Shown here piece by piece: positions 1 to 8,320 of a DNA stretch of 49,469 nt. The position numbers and the translations under genes are program-made. The stretch covers positions 1-49,469 of the forward strand of contig CALHKP010000063.1 in assembly GCA_938034165.1 (NCBI GenBank). The letters are read 5' to 3'. The notes under the pieces were generated by a model. It made no database searches and was not told the origin of the DNA. It saw nothing but the letters and a program-made list of their open reading frames with translations. How positions within the stretch are numbered: the stretch's first letter is position 1; each line of letters begins with the position of its first letter. Origin of the DNA: an uncultured Clostridia bacterium (lineage in GTDB: Bacteria > Bacillota > Clostridia > Peptostreptococcales > Anaerovoracaceae).

Positions 1-184
1 TGTTAGTGCCGACATCGTACAATGTTGCCATCATCTTCTGTGTCAGCCATATATTTTCGTCCTCATAGCGCATCTCAATGCTGTCCTGCTGATCACCGAC
101 AGATGCAACATAAGTTAGGTATTCTGCTGCACTGGAACGGATAGTTATTTCATCTTTTTTCTTTTTCAAATCGAAATCCTCCAT
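1..184 (-). CDS. RhuM-family protein, N-terminal fragment (cut by window edge)
   Basis: Sixty-one codons of an open frame run off the left edge of the window. The product starts MEDFDLKKKK and contains ITIRSSAAEYLTY, then MRYEDENIWLTQKMMA, the typical N-terminus of virulence RhuM / Fic-associated proteins of Clostridia. The WLTQ...MA segment begins a helix-turn-helix-like region. The ATG at 184 lies 16 bases after the stop of rlmD on the same strand, with a weak GGGAA five bases upstream, so it may be read through from the ruv operon. RhuM proteins are common on mobile or accessory DNA and their biochemical role is poorly defined. I recognise the family from the N-terminus only; the rest of the gene is outside the window. 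Confidence 0.7.
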   Translation of the reverse strand, partial: MEDFDLKKKKDEITIRSSAAEYLTYVASVGDQQDSIEMRYEDENIWLTQKMMATLYDVGTN

Positions 185-200
185 TAACGTTCCCAGATCA

Positions 201-1457
201 TTATTCTGCCTGTGTATCATAGGATTGCTTCACAATTTCCATAATTTGATCTAATTCATCCTGATGCTCCATAAACAATTCTACATCTTCGGCTTGCTTT
301 CGCAGCAGACAGACAGCCTCCGTATGTTTTGTTCTTGGGAAGTTGTCGTATGCTTTTAGGTATTCGGCTTCGTAGCCCAGTTCGCTGAATTGCTGCAGGT
401 TCATTGCCAATGTTTTAGGGTTGCAGGATACGTATACTATTTGCTGTACACCGTACTTTGCTATCTTTTCTACTGCTTTTGGTGACATTCCAACTCTTGG
501 AGGATCTACTACTATTACGTCGGGAATTTCCTTTCTTTCTGACAGCACTTCGAATACGTCGCCTGCTATGAATTCGCAATTTTCTATTCTGTTAAGTTTA
601 GCATTTGCTTTTGCAGCTTCTACAGCTTCTTCCACAAGTTCTATTCCCAGAACATGGTTTGCTTTCTGAGCCATTATCTGGCTGATGGTTCCTGTTCCGC
701 AGTAAAGGTCAAACACATTTTTGCCTTCTATGTTTTCGATCAGGCTTACTGCATCAAAGTACAATTTTTCAACTGCTTCGACGTTTGTCTGGAAAAATGA
801 AAATGCACTTACCTTAAACTTGAGTCCGCAGATTTCTTCCATGTAATAGTCTCTGCCATACAGCTGTTTGAGGCTTTCGCAGATTACAGCATCTGCAGGA
901 TTATCGTTAAAAGTTCTCAAAATGCCAACAACCTTGTTCTGAAGCGGTAAATTCAAAATTCCTTCAACCCAGGCTTTCTCGTCAAAGCCCTCTTCTGAAC
1001 TTGTCACGATATTTATCAGTAGTTCCTTTGTTCTTACACCTTTTCGCACAACCAGATTTCTCAAAAGGCCTTCGTGAGCTCTTTTGTGGTAATGCTTATA
1101 TCCTCTTTCTGTTGCAAAATCAAGGGTATATCTCAATATTTTGTTAAAGTCCTCATCTACCAGAAGGCAGTTATCTACAGTTACGATAGACATAAAATTT
1201 CTTATTTTGTGCATACCGAGACACAGCGGACCGTCTTTTACCAGGTCACCAAATGTGTATTCCATCTTGTTTCTGTATCTTATCTGGTGGTCTTCTCTTC
1301 CGCAGATTCCATCAAAGTGCTTTACTTCAGCACCCTTTTCCTCCAGCAAAGACAGCACGCTCTCTTCCTTTATTTTGAGCTGTTCTTCGTAGGTTTTGTC
1401 ATCATATATGCATCCGCCGCAAAATTCATCGTGAACGCAGTGTATAAGTTTTGACAT
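201..1457 (-). CDS. rlmD: 23S rRNA (uracil-C5)-methyltransferase, RlmD/RlmCD type
   Basis: SAM-dependent enzyme of the TrmA/RumA family that makes 5-methyluridine in 23S rRNA. Four cysteines, C7, C13, C16 and C97, match the [4Fe-4S] ligands of this family. Next come the FQTN segment, the SAM-binding motif FDLYCGTGT, the DPPR motif and the catalytic Cys345 in VSCNP. At 418 residues it begins directly at the iron-sulfur motif, so the N-terminal TRAM RNA-binding domain of E. coli RumA is absent, and about 30 charged residues follow the usual C-terminus. It lies 20 bases after tgt as the last full gene of the ruvC-led operon. Whether it modifies U747, U1939 or both cannot be read from sequence. 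Confidence 0.92.
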   Translation of the reverse strand: MSKLIHCVHDEFCGGCIYDDKTYEEQLKIKEESVLSLLEEKGAEVKHFDGICGREDHQIRYRNKMEYTFGDLVKDGPLCLGMHKIRNFMSIVTVDNCLLVDEDFNKILRYTLDFATERGYKHYHKRAHEGLLRNLVVRKGVRTKELLINIVTSSEEGFDEKAWVEGILNLPLQNKVVGILRTFNDNPADAVICESLKQLYGRDYYMEEICGLKFKVSAFSFFQTNVEAVEKLYFDAVSLIENIEGKNVFDLYCGTGTISQIMAQKANHVLGIELVEEAVEAAKANAKLNRIENCEFIAGDVFEVLSERKEIPDVIVVDPPRVGMSPKAVEKIAKYGVQQIVYVSCNPKTLAMNLQQFSELGYEAEYLKAYDNFPRTKHTEAVCLLRKQAEDVELFMEHQDELDQIMEIVKQSYDTQAE

Positions 1458-1477
1458 AAAATCTATTTACCTTTCTG

Positions 1478-2599
1478 TTAAAATCTTCCGTATCTGTCAT
1501 AAAATTCCTGCTTGTATTCCAGGAATCGGTCTTCTTCTATAGCTTTTCTGATATTTTTCATCATGTTCACAAGGAAGTGAAGATTGTGATGAGATAGAAG
1601 CATAGCCGAAAGCATTTCGTCAGCTTTGAACAAATGTCTCAAGTATGCCTTGGAGTAATTTCTGCATGTGTAGCAGTCACAGCTTAAGTCAAGTGGTGAA
1701 AAATCTCTCTCATACTTGGCATTCTTTATGTTAACTCTGCCGTCGTGAGTCATGGCAAGTCCGTGACGGGCAATTCTTGTCGGAAGCACGCAGTCAAACA
1801 TATCAATACCGCGTTCTACACCTTCAAACAAGTAGTCAGGTGTTCCCACTCCCATAAGATATCTCGGTTTATCCTTTGGCAGGTAATCGACACAATCATC
1901 GAGAACGTCAAGCATTATTTCCTTTGGTTCCCCTACAGAAAGTCCACCGATTGCATACCCTGGCAGATCCAGCTCAACAATTTCCTCTGCACTCTGTTTT
2001 CGCAAATCTTTGTACATTCCACCTTGCATGATTCCGAACAAAGACTGGTTCTCCACATTTTTGTGCGCGTCTTTACAACGCTTAAGCCATCTTGTTGTTC
2101 TCTCGAGAGAATTCTTTACATATGTTCTGTCAGCAGGATATGGCGCGCATTCGTCGAAGGCCATCATTATATCGGAACCCAGAGCATTCTGGATTTCCAT
2201 TGCCTTTTCCGGTGTCAGCATATGCTTGGAGCCGTCGATGTGGCTGCTGAATTTAACACCCTCTTCTGTGATTTTTCTCAGTTTACCCAGTGAAAAAACC
2301 TGAAATCCACCGCTATCTGTAAGTATAGCGCGATCCCAGTTCATAAACTTGTGAAGTCCGCCGGCTTCCTTTACCAGCTCGTGTCCCGGTCTGAGGTACA
2401 GATGATATGTGTTCGATAGAATAATTTCTGCGCCCATCTCCTTTACCTGTTCCGGAAAAACCGCCTTTACGGTTGCCTGTGTTCCCACCGGCATAAACAC
2501 AGGAGTCTGTATATCTCCATGAGGCGTATGAACAATTCCTCGTCTTGCCCCTGTTCTCTTATCTTCTTTTATCAGTTCGTATGTTACTGCGTGATTCAT
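1478..2599 (-). CDS. tgt: tRNA-guanine transglycosylase (queuine/preQ1)
   Basis: Exchanges guanine-34 of tRNA Asp, Asn, His and Tyr for preQ1, the committed step of queuosine synthesis on tRNA. At 373 residues it has the usual bacterial length. The substrate-pocket motif LTDSGGFQVFSL, the nucleophile Asp in MFDCVLPTR, and the zinc site CDCYTC with a downstream His in YLRHLF are all present. GGAAGG lies seven bases before the ATG. It is 37 bases downstream of queA, whose enzyme acts on the Tgt product, and the pair sits inside the ruvCAB-led operon. The GTP-to-preQ1 genes (queCDEF) are not in this window, so preQ1 synthesis or salvage must be encoded elsewhere. Confidence 0.96.
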   Translation of the reverse strand: MNHAVTYELIKEDKRTGARRGIVHTPHGDIQTPVFMPVGTQATVKAVFPEQVKEMGAEIILSNTYHLYLRPGHELVKEAGGLHKFMNWDRAILTDSGGFQVFSLGKLRKITEEGVKFSSHIDGSKHMLTPEKAMEIQNALGSDIMMAFDECAPYPADRTYVKNSLERTTRWLKRCKDAHKNVENQSLFGIMQGGMYKDLRKQSAEEIVELDLPGYAIGGLSVGEPKEIMLDVLDDCVDYLPKDKPRYLMGVGTPDYLFEGVERGIDMFDCVLPTRIARHGLAMTHDGRVNIKNAKYERDFSPLDLSCDCYTCRNYSKAYLRHLFKADEMLSAMLLSHHNLHFLVNMMKNIRKAIEEDRFLEYKQEFYDRYGRF

Positions 2600-2636
2600 G
2601 AAAATTCCTTCCTATCTCATATAAAATCCATTAAAA

Positions 2637-3692
2637 CTATTTTATTATCATTGCATCGCCGTAGCTGAAAAATCTGTACTGTTCCTTGATAGCCTCTTCG
2701 TAGGCTTCAAGTATATGTTCCCTGTCATAAAGCGCAGAAATCAGCATAAGCAAAGTTGACTTCGGCAGATGAAAGTTGGTGATAAGAGCTTTGATTATCT
2801 TAAACTCGTATCCCGGATAGATAAAGATTCCTGTGCTTCCCTCGCCTGCCTTAACCAGATATTTTCCTGCCTCTTCATCATATTCAGCCGCACTTTCGAC
2901 AGTTCTTGTAGAAGTGGTTCCCACAGATATTATTCTGCCGCCTTCTCTGATTGTGCTATTGATTATCTCAGCGTTTTCCTCGCTTACGGAATATTCCTCA
3001 AAGTGCATATGATGCTCTTCTATGTTTTCGCATTTTACCGGTCTAAATGTTCCAATGCCAACGTGCAGAGTAACAAAGGCAATTTTTACGCCTTTTTCTC
3101 TGACCTTTTCCAAAAGCTTCTCAGTAAAGTGAAGACCTGCAGTAGGTGCTGCCACAGAACCATCCTCCCTGCAATAAACTGTCTGGTAAGTGTCTTTGTC
3201 CTCTGAATCGCTTGGTCTTTCTATATATGGAGGCAATGGCATGCTTCCGCATTCCTCAAGTCTTTCCATAAAAATTCCGTCATAATGAAACTCTACAATT
3301 CTTGTTCCATCCTCGCTGTAATCGATTATATCAGCAGACAGACGCTTGCCTTCTTCTGTTGAAAATTCAACAGAATCCCCCGGCTTAAGCCTTTTGCCCG
3401 GTCTTACCATGGTTTCCCATCTATCCCCTTCGATTCTCTTAATCAAGAGAAATTCAACCTTCGCTCCCGTCACTGCTTTTGTTCCATACATTCTTGCCGG
3501 AAGAACCTTGGAGTCGTTCAAAACAAGGCAGTCTCCCTCATTCAGATAATCAAGCACATCATCAAAGCGTCTGTGTTCAATTGTATTTTCTTTCATGTCA
3601 AGTGCCATAAGTCTGCAGTGGTCACGTTCCTGCATAGGCTTTTGCGCAATCAGCTCCTCAGGCAGATTGTAGTCAAATTCGTCTATTCTCAT
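2637..3692 (-). CDS. queA: S-adenosylmethionine:tRNA ribosyltransferase-isomerase
   Basis: Transfers and isomerises the ribosyl part of SAM onto preQ1-34 in tRNA, giving epoxyqueuosine. The 351-residue protein opens with the family signature DFDYNLPEELIAQ-P (here EFDYNLPEELIAQKP). It also has the conserved APTAGLHFTE, HVGIGTF and TNFHLPKSTLLML segments. It sits 18 bases downstream of ruvB and 37 bases upstream of tgt. The next enzyme of the pathway in this organism is probably QueH, encoded at 47754-48404. All motifs are intact. Confidence 0.96.
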   Translation of the reverse strand: MRIDEFDYNLPEELIAQKPMQERDHCRLMALDMKENTIEHRRFDDVLDYLNEGDCLVLNDSKVLPARMYGTKAVTGAKVEFLLIKRIEGDRWETMVRPGKRLKPGDSVEFSTEEGKRLSADIIDYSEDGTRIVEFHYDGIFMERLEECGSMPLPPYIERPSDSEDKDTYQTVYCREDGSVAAPTAGLHFTEKLLEKVREKGVKIAFVTLHVGIGTFRPVKCENIEEHHMHFEEYSVSEENAEIINSTIREGGRIISVGTTSTRTVESAAEYDEEAGKYLVKAGEGSTGIFIYPGYEFKIIKALITNFHLPKSTLLMLISALYDREHILEAYEEAIKEQYRFFSYGDAMIIK

Positions 3693-3710
3693 ATATCTGT
3701 ATTTACCTCT

Positions 3711-4724
3711 CTACTCTTCCTTATCCTTCGGGTAATCATAACCCATATGCTCGTACCCCAGCTGCGATACAACTCTTCCCTTCTGGGTCCTATACAAAAG
3801 CCCCGTCTGTATCAGATAAGGCTCATAAGCATCCTCTATCGTAACTCGCTCCTCGCCAATAGATGCCGAAATCGTATCTATTCCAACAGGTCCACCTGCA
3901 AATCTTTCGATTATCGCGCTCAAAATCTCTCTGTCAAGTCTCTCAAGTCCCAGTTCATCGACACCAAGTGCCTTAAGACCTGCATCTGTAATTTCCTTTG
4001 TTATTACACCATCACCCTTAACCTGAGAAAAATCCCTGATTCTCTTAAGAAGTCTGTTTGCAACTCGCGGAGTTCCTCGTGAACATCTTGCCATTTCATG
4101 TAGCGAATATTCATCTGTCTCTATATTCAAAAGCTTCGCCGAACGGCTTATTATCTCTGCAAGCTCATCATTGTCATACAACTCAAACTTACTTATGACA
4201 CCAAATCGGTCTCTCAGAGGAGCCGAAAGGCTTCCTGCTCTTGTAGTCGCACCAATCAAAGTAAACTTCGCCAAATCCAGTCTGATTGAACGAGCCGAAG
4301 GGCCTTTGCCGATTATAATATCCAGCGCATAGTCCTCCATTGCAGAATAGAGAACTTCCTCTACAGATCTGTTAAGTCTATGTATTTCGTCTATGAACAA
4401 AACGTCGTTTTCGTTGAGGTTTGTCAAAATCGCCGCAAGGTCACCTGCTCGCTCGATTGCAGGTCCTGAAGTTATCTTGATATCTACTCCCAGCTCATTT
4501 GCAATTATTCCTGCAAAAGTAGTCTTGCCCAGTCCCGGAGGTCCGTAAAACAGTACGTGATCCAACGGTTCGCCTCTCAGCTTGGCTGCTTCGATAAATA
4601 TCCTGAGATTTTCCTTTGCATTTTTCTGCCCAATAAAATCCTCTAGCTTCTGGGGTCTCAAAGTGGCTTCCTGGCGTTCTTCCATCATCCCAATTGAGCT
4701 TGTCTGTGTAATTCTCTCTTCCAT
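3711..4724 (-). CDS. ruvB: Holliday junction branch migration ATPase RuvB
   Basis: Hexameric AAA+ motor that drives branch migration together with RuvA. The 337-residue product has Walker A GPPGLGKTT, Walker B VLFIDEIHRL, the sensor-1 segment TLIGATTRAG, the RDRFG arginine-finger region, and a C-terminal winged-helix domain rich in conserved residues (GGPVGIDT, EPYLIQ.G...RT.RGR). It begins 15 bases after ruvA. Length and motif spacing are those of the family and nothing is missing. Confidence 0.97.
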   Translation of the reverse strand: MEERITQTSSIGMMEERQEATLRPQKLEDFIGQKNAKENLRIFIEAAKLRGEPLDHVLFYGPPGLGKTTFAGIIANELGVDIKITSGPAIERAGDLAAILTNLNENDVLFIDEIHRLNRSVEEVLYSAMEDYALDIIIGKGPSARSIRLDLAKFTLIGATTRAGSLSAPLRDRFGVISKFELYDNDELAEIISRSAKLLNIETDEYSLHEMARCSRGTPRVANRLLKRIRDFSQVKGDGVITKEITDAGLKALGVDELGLERLDREILSAIIERFAGGPVGIDTISASIGEERVTIEDAYEPYLIQTGLLYRTQKGRVVSQLGYEHMGYDYPKDKEE

Positions 4725-4739
4725 ATCTTCCTCTTTTGT

Positions 4740-5333
4740 TTAAATATTCTTGAGTGCCTGAACGATATACTGCTCACAGCTCAAAGAATCGTCCTTCACC
4801 TTTTCTATGGCATTTGCAGCTTCTATCTTGGTATATCCCAGTGATTCCAGTGCTTTGATAGCTTCGCTTCTCTCATCTGAAGAAGTATATGATACCATAA
4901 TCTCAGGCTCATTCTCTGTCGTTACAAGAGAACCAACCTTGTCCTTCAGTTCAAGAATTATGCGCTCCGCTGTTTTTTTGCCCACACCGGGAGCCTTAGA
5001 CAAAGTCTTTGCATCGTTTGAAGCAACAGCCAGGTAAAGCTCCCTCGGAGAAAGGGTTCCCATTATTGCAAGTGCTGCTTTTGCGCCAATGCCGTTTACT
5101 GTAATCAGAATCTCAAACAAATCGATACTCTCTTTGTCTGAAAATCCATAAAGGCTTATATCATCTTCTCGTACAATCATAGAAGTAAAAACCTTCGCTT
5201 CTTCGCCATCCTCCAGTGCCAGCAAAGGCGACCCTAGAGGAACCTTGGCCTCAAAGCCTATTCCCGTGCTGTTTTCTATTATTACGGAGTCAACTCCGTG
5301 TGTATATTTGCGTCCCTTGATATATCTAATCAA
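4740..5333 (-). CDS. ruvA: Holliday junction branch migration complex subunit RuvA
   Basis: Tetrameric junction-binding protein that loads RuvB. The 197-residue product begins with the OB-like domain (MIRYIKGRKY). Two helix-hairpin-helix motifs follow, seen as the LITVNGIGAKAALAI and LSKAPGVGKKTAERIILELKDK segments. A flexible acidic linker leads to a C-terminal UBA-like RuvB-binding domain (EAIKALESLGYTKIEAANAI). It starts 23 bases after ruvC and ends 15 bases before ruvB, the usual ruvCAB order of many Clostridia. Confidence 0.95.
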   Translation of the reverse strand: MIRYIKGRKYTHGVDSVIIENSTGIGFEAKVPLGSPLLALEDGEEAKVFTSMIVREDDISLYGFSDKESIDLFEILITVNGIGAKAALAIMGTLSPRELYLAVASNDAKTLSKAPGVGKKTAERIILELKDKVGSLVTTENEPEIMVSYTSSDERSEAIKALESLGYTKIEAANAIEKVKDDSLSCEQYIVQALKNI

Positions 5334-5356
5334 AACAATCCTCTTTTCTCTATTTT

Positions 5357-5854
5357 TTAATACAATCTCTGGTTAAGCTTTCTGGTGTTTCTGCTATGTC
5401 CATGACATATTGCCGCTGCCACTGCGTCGGCTGTATCGTCGGGTTTTGGCACTTCCCTCAAGTTCAGTATGGCCTTTACCATGGCCTGAATCTGCTTCTT
5501 GTCTGCACGTCCGTACCCTACAAGTGCCTGCTTAATCTGAAGAGGCGTGTATTCGCTTATCTCAAGGCCTCCGTTTACACAGGCCAGAACTGCAACACCT
5601 CTTGCCTGACCAACCATGATGGCAGTCTTGGCATTATTATTGAAAAACAGCTCTTCTATCGCCGCTTCGTCCGGTTCATACTGAGCAATCACCGCATTCA
5701 GCTCTGAGTAAAGATGTTGAAGTCTGTAAGGCATAGGTGTCTTTGCATCTGTTGTAATAGCACCGTAATCCACCACCGAAAAGTGATTTCCGGCCATATC
5801 AAGAACTCCCCAGCCAAGGATTGCATATCCCGGATCTATTCCCAAAATTCTCAT
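5357..5854 (-). CDS. ruvC: Crossover junction endodeoxyribonuclease RuvC
   Basis: Dimeric Holliday-junction resolvase of the RNase H fold. The catalytic acidic residues are seen in GIDPG (Asp near residue 7), AIEELFF, and the C-terminal DDTADA motif. I start it at the ATG at 5854 (MRILGIDPG). The in-frame ATG at 5863 touches the AAAGGGA ribosome site directly, whereas 5854 has ten bases of spacing and gives the canonical N-terminus. The product is 165 residues. It is the first gene of the ruvCAB-queA-tgt-rlmD operon, whose promoter carries a LexA-like box, so SOS induction is likely. Confidence 0.94.
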   Translation of the reverse strand: MRILGIDPGYAILGWGVLDMAGNHFSVVDYGAITTDAKTPMPYRLQHLYSELNAVIAQYEPDEAAIEELFFNNNAKTAIMVGQARGVAVLACVNGGLEISEYTPLQIKQALVGYGRADKKQIQAMVKAILNLREVPKPDDTADAVAAAICHGHSRNTRKLNQRLY

Positions 5855-5925
5855 AAAAATCATTTCCCTTTATCATATGTTTAATAGCTTTACAAGCTTT
5901 TATTTCTCGCTTTTGCGTAACTTTT

Positions 5926-5954
5926 ATTATATCATATGAACAAATGTTTGTCTA
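5926..5954 (-). promoter_or_regulatory. Promoter of the ruvC-ruvA-ruvB-queA-tgt-rlmD operon
   Basis: On the minus strand there is a TAGACA -35 (5949-5954), a 17-base spacer and a perfect TATAAT -10 (5926-5931) with a TG two bases upstream (extended -10). Transcription would start near 5919, about 65 bases before the ruvC ATG. It is the only consensus promoter seen upstream of the operon. Confidence 0.8.
5937..5950. promoter_or_regulatory. LexA (DinR) box candidate within the ruvC promoter
   Basis: The sequence TGAACAAATGTTTG matches 13 of 14 positions of the Gram-positive LexA consensus CGAACRNRYGTTYG. It fills most of the -35/-10 spacer and overlaps the -35 hexamer of the ruvC promoter, a position where repressor binding would block RNA polymerase. 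SOS control of ruv genes is well established in other bacteria; its extension here to queA, tgt and rlmD follows from the operon layout. Confidence 0.7.
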
Positions 5955-6037
5955 TTATAAAAGGTTCCGACCCTCTTTCCGGCTTATCTTCACCGGAGTT
6001 GTGTCAAAATTACCTTTCAGTAAAACCCCTTTCCCTT

Positions 6038-6066
6038 TGCATAAATATCCACATATGTGGTATAAT
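6038..6066 (+). promoter_or_regulatory. argR-recN promoter with ARG-box-like site and a 12-bp palindrome
   Basis: A perfect TATAAT (6061-6066) is preceded by TG one base upstream (extended -10); the -35 region near 6037-6042 reads TTGCAT. The segment TGCATAAATATCCA (6038-6051) matches 12 of 14 positions of the ARG-box core TGAATWWWWATTCA. The adjacent CCACATATGTGG (6049-6060) is a perfect palindrome that abuts the -10. Both sites would occlude polymerase. ArgR autoregulation is known in other bacteria and is inferred here. The palindrome has no assigned regulator. Confidence 0.65.
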
Positions 6067-6112
6067 TAATTATCGAAAGAATGTTTCGCTAACGAGTAGA
6101 TAAGGAGAAATT

Positions 6113-6592
6113 ATGCGTTATTCCAGACAAAACAAAATTTTAGAACTCATTGCCAACAATGAGATTGAGACACAGGACAGACTCGCGGCACTTCTGAGAG
6201 AAGAAGGGTTTGAGGTGACTCAGGCTACAATTTCAAGAGATATCAAAGAGCTTCAGCTCGTAAAGGTTCTGTCTCCGACAGGCAAATATAAATATGCAAT
6301 CAGCACTCAGCAGGATGCACCTATCTCTGACAGATTCGTAAAGATTTTCAGAGAAACTATCATTTCATTTGCTTCTGCTCAGAATCTGATTATAGTTAAG
6401 ACTCTTTCCGGTTGCGGTCCTGCAGCCGGCGAAGCAATCGACTGCATCGGACTTCCTCATGTAGTAGGTTCAGTTGCCGGAGATAATACTCTTCTTATGG
6501 TTATAGATAAGGAAGAAAATGTAGAAGAAATTCTCGCAGTTTTTAACGATATGCTAATCATGAGGGCGAAAGAAAATGATAGATCGTATTAG
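6113..6592 (+). CDS. argR: Arginine repressor ArgR/AhrC
   Basis: Hexameric transcription factor that senses L-arginine and controls arginine synthesis and breakdown. Residues 1-70 form the winged helix with the recognition segment VTQATISRDIKEL. The C-terminal domain has the arginine-binding and trimer motifs GCGPAAGEAID and GDNTLL. The length, 159 residues, is slightly above the usual 150. AAGGAG lies five bases before the ATG. It overlaps recN by 17 bases, so the two are probably translationally coupled, an argR-recN pairing seen in many Firmicutes. Confidence 0.95.
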   Translation: MRYSRQNKILELIANNEIETQDRLAALLREEGFEVTQATISRDIKELQLVKVLSPTGKYKYAISTQQDAPISDRFVKIFRETIISFASAQNLIIVKTLSGCGPAAGEAIDCIGLPHVVGSVAGDNTLLMVIDKEENVEEILAVFNDMLIMRAKENDRSY

Positions 6593-8192
6593 TATTTCCA
6601 ATTTTGCAATAATCGAAAATACAGAAGTCGAATTTGAAGACGGACTTAATATCATAACCGGCGAAACCGGAAGTGGTAAGTCCATTGTAATTGAGGCAAT
6701 CAGCCTTGCTCTCGGAAGCCGTGCAGATTCGTCATTTGTTCGTCACGGCTGCAAAAAGGCAGTAATTCAGCTCATGTGCACACTGGAAGACGAAGAATAT
6801 ATAATTACAAGAGAAATATCGGCTGCCGGTAAAAACGTATGTAAGCTGAATGGTGAGCTGGTTACTCTAAATGAGCTTTCCAAGCTATGTGCAAAAGTAG
6901 CAGATATCCATGGACAGTATGACAATCAGTCCCTTTTGAATACCGACAATCATATCAAACTCGTAGATGAGTATCACAAGGATGCAATTCTTCCGATAAA
7001 AGAAGAATACAGCAAGTGTTATGATACTTACCGAAAAAAGAAATCCGAACTCAGAAAGCTCATAGAATTGGAGTCTTCTAATCTAAAGAAACTTGATTTC
7101 TATAAGTTCGAGAAAGCTGAGATCGAAAATTCCAATCTGACGCCCGGCGAAGATGATGAGCTGGGGGAACGAATTTCGTTGCTCCAGAACAGCGAAAAAA
7201 TCTTTTCCGGCGCTGAAGGAGCATATAAATCGCTCTCAGGTGAAGACGGTGCTCTTTTCGAAATCGGAAATGCCATGAACCTGATTAAGGGCATCAGAAT
7301 GTATTCAAAAGAGCTGGATGAGTTGTCAGAAGAAATCACAGATATCTATTACAGGCTGGAAGATTTCTCGTCTAACCTGAGAGGTCTGTGCGAAAACATC
7401 ACTTTTACGCCTGATGAGCTTGACAATGCTATTTCGCGAATCAGTGTTATTGATAACCTCAAGAAAAAATATGGAAATACAATTGAAGATATTCTTGAAT
7501 ATTATGATAAGATTTCCTATGAGCTGAACCAGCTCGAGAACTTTGATGACGAAAAAGAAAGACTTAAAAAAGAAGAAAAAGAAGCTTTTGAGTTATTGAA
7601 AACCAAGGCTTCAGAGCTTACCGCCGCAAGGAAGGCAAGTGCAGAGGAACTGGCAAAGAAAATGGAAAATGAGCTTCACGACCTCAACTTCAATGATGCC
7701 AGACTCAGCATCGACTTCAAGGAAACAGACACACCGGAAGAAAACGGCTGTGATATTGTGGAGATTCTCATTGCAAGTAACAGAGGAGAACCCCTCAAAT
7801 CCCTTGCCAAAACTGCTTCCGGCGGTGAAATTTCCAGAATTATGTTGGCGATAAAAAACATAACAGGAACTTACGATAACATTCCTACTATGATTTTTGA
7901 CGAAATTGATACAGGAATCAGTGGTCTCACTGCAAGTGTGGTAGGCAAAAAGCTCCGAGAAATTTCTAAAAATCACCAAATTATATGCATTACCCATCTG
8001 CCTCAAATCGCAGCTATGGGCGATCAATCCTACAAGATTTTCAAAAAAAGCGACGATGATGCAACCTTCACATACGTTCAACAGCTCTCTGATGAAGAAC
8101 GCATAGACGAACTTGCAAGACTTCTTGGCGGCGAAGTTATTACAGAAACCACAAGACAAAATGCAAGAGAACTGGTAGAGGCTTCCAAATAA
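6576..8192 (+). CDS. recN: DNA repair protein RecN (SMC-like ATPase)
   Basis: SMC-family ATPase that gathers and bridges broken DNA ends for homologous recombination. The N-terminus has Walker A GETGSGKS (residues about 28-35). A long charged coiled-coil region fills the middle. The C-terminal half carries the ABC signature SGGEISRIMLA, Walker B PTMIFDEIDTG and the HLPQIAAM switch region. At 538 residues it is a little shorter than the B. subtilis protein (576), mainly in the coiled coil. The ATG lies inside the end of argR with AGGG upstream. No LexA-like box of its own was seen; expression comes from the argR promoter. Confidence 0.95.
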   Translation: MIDRISISNFAIIENTEVEFEDGLNIITGETGSGKSIVIEAISLALGSRADSSFVRHGCKKAVIQLMCTLEDEEYIITREISAAGKNVCKLNGELVTLNELSKLCAKVADIHGQYDNQSLLNTDNHIKLVDEYHKDAILPIKEEYSKCYDTYRKKKSELRKLIELESSNLKKLDFYKFEKAEIENSNLTPGEDDELGERISLLQNSEKIFSGAEGAYKSLSGEDGALFEIGNAMNLIKGIRMYSKELDELSEEITDIYYRLEDFSSNLRGLCENITFTPDELDNAISRISVIDNLKKKYGNTIEDILEYYDKISYELNQLENFDDEKERLKKEEKEAFELLKTKASELTAARKASAEELAKKMENELHDLNFNDARLSIDFKETDTPEENGCDIVEILIASNRGEPLKSLAKTASGGEISRIMLAIKNITGTYDNIPTMIFDEIDTGISGLTASVVGKKLREISKNHQIICITHLPQIAAMGDQSYKIFKKSDDDATFTYVQQLSDEERIDELARLLGGEVITETTRQNARELVEASK

Positions 8193-8277
8193 TTGTCTGC
8201 ATCTAGGCATTCTCTGCTTTGGGCACGCCGATACTTACTGCATTCGGTTCAGCCTGATAATATGCTTTTAAACAAAC

Positions 8278-8310
8278 AGAATCAGGCCTTTTAACAGACC
8301 TGATTCTTTT
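8278..8310. terminator. Bidirectional terminator between recN and the hydrogenase gene
   Basis: AGAATCAGG (8278-8286) pairs perfectly with CCTGATTCT (8299-8307), with a 12-base loop. TTTT follows on the plus strand, and the minus-strand side is also T-rich (TCTGTTTGTTT). It lies between the stops of the convergent recN and hydrogenase genes and can serve both. The rest of 8193-8320 shows no further feature. Confidence 0.8.
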
Positions 8311-8320
8311 AGTTTTTGTA

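Noticed and set aside
7611..8210. 199-codon open frame on the minus strand
   Set aside because: Antisense to the recN ATPase core, whose motifs are intact. The predicted product is Cys/Phe-rich with no recognisable domain.
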